Assembly (NCBI GenBank): GCA_037953745.1
Contig: JBAKBP010000206.1
Coordinates: 186,001 to 250,000, forward strand
Source: Lithodes maja
Lineage: Eukaryota; Arthropoda; Malacostraca; Decapoda; Lithodidae
Direction of reading: 5' to 3'
Length of the DNA stretch: 64,000 bases
The position numbers and the translations under genes were made by a program. Position 1 is the first letter of the stretch. Each line of letters starts with the position of its first letter. Below are positions 63,823-64,000 of the stretch, piece after piece. Below the pieces are notes generated by a model. It was not told where the DNA came from and made no database searches. It worked only from the letters and a program-made list of their open reading frames with translations.

Positions 63823-63854
<32 letters not shown>
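61440..63854 (+). mobile_element. LINE-C copy 2, 5'-truncated
   Basis: It starts near the end of the endonuclease (QPTRVPDNPNHNSHLLDLFL, RSPLGSSDHCLI) and ends in a run of about 28 A at 63827-63854 after TTCATTGTCTCTT. From 62240 on it matches 42922-44535 almost base for base. The pure A tail and low divergence suggest recent insertion. Confidence 0.9.
61541..63753 (+). pseudogene. LINE-C endonuclease end and reverse transcriptase, broken
   Basis: Frame 61541-62026 covers the endonuclease C-terminus and linker (WHYDRVDWEGLQGFF, SPKWFDHNC) and ends at a TAG (62024-62026). The same frame continues to the RT fingers (SVDKAPGPDEIPPIVLKN, PVPKKGASSDPSNYR). A 7-base deletion near 62466, compared with copy 1, breaks the frame inside the RPIAI motif. 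Frame 62593-63753 then carries KAFDRVWHQSLLSK, NAGVPQGSVLAPILFLI and catalytic YADDSTLHSS. A one-base deletion near 63573 garbles the last 60 residues. Copy 1 lacks the frame breaks in the shared part. Confidence 0.87.
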
Positions 63855-64000
63855 TGACACTAAAAAATATGTTGAATTATTGATCCTGATCACGATTCAT
63901 GCTCTCCAAAAATAATTTGATACACTACCCGAATGGGCAATACATGCAGTTTAGTGAAAATTGGGAAATCAACAGAAATTTCAGGATATAAATTTAACAA
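63855..64000. other. Window end, nothing recognised
   Basis: AT-rich sequence after the LINE-C A tail. Confidence 0.4.

Overview
This 64 kb window looks like intergenic DNA from an arthropod genome, most probably a decapod crustacean. That guess is inference. It rests on the very high microsatellite content, many CR1/jockey-type LINEs, piggyBac-style TTAA MITEs, a Ty3/gypsy element, metazoan-type tRNA-derived SINEs, and the absence of operons or bacterial signals. I found no convincing host protein-coding gene, rRNA gene, functional tRNA gene or CRISPR array. There is one 200-base assembly gap (26246-26445). Nearly everything that can be named is a mobile element or a simple repeat.

Layout. 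0-7 kb: microsatellites, a 5'-truncated CR1-type LINE (1152-3142), MITE fragments, an antisense LINE-B copy (4405-5700) and a tRNA-like SINE. 7.2-16.5 kb: a complete, very young Ty3/gypsy retrotransposon with two 1808-bp LTRs and one 1699-codon gag-pol frame. Its domain order is gag-protease-integrase-reverse transcriptase-RNase H (integrase before RT, as in Gmr1-type elements) and its capsid region is SCAN-like. It sits between bases of the catalytic FADD region of an older LINE RT. 17-25.6 kb: a dense field of TTAA-flanked MITEs, several sharing a TTAA junction, and three minisatellites (29, 36 and 33 bp units). 25.6-30 kb: a Tc1/mariner-like MITE, the gap, a 35-bp minisatellite and SINEs. 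30.6-34.1 kb: antisense CR1 and LINE-B copies. 34.9-36.8 kb: a 1.9 kb element with about 200-bp terminal inverted repeats and a 9-10 bp target duplication (MULE-like), inserted in an older repeat. 38.8-44.6 kb: an old LINE-B copy carrying three later insertions. 45-53 kb: more TTAA elements (one nested in another), an internally deleted LINE-B copy and a second SINE family. 53.3-53.9 kb: a degenerate minisatellite interrupted by a TA-flanked MITE. 55-59.8 kb: a 5'-complete LINE-B element interrupted by an inverted copy of its own family, giving a large inverted repeat. 59.8-64 kb: a PIF/Harbinger-like MITE, CR1 debris and a second LINE-C copy.

The elements do not form a pathway; they record successive transposition. 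Insertion boundaries can be read by comparing interrupted and uninterrupted copies inside this window, giving internal evidence for target duplications: TACA (gypsy), TTAA (piggyBac-like), TA (mariner-like), TAA (Harbinger-like), 9-10 bp (MULE-like) and 4 bp (LINE-B).

The most notable item is the gypsy element: copia-like domain order, a SCAN-like capsid and a near-identical LTR pair, but a Tyr in place of the first catalytic Asp of its RT. Family names are assigned from motifs by eye; no database search was run.
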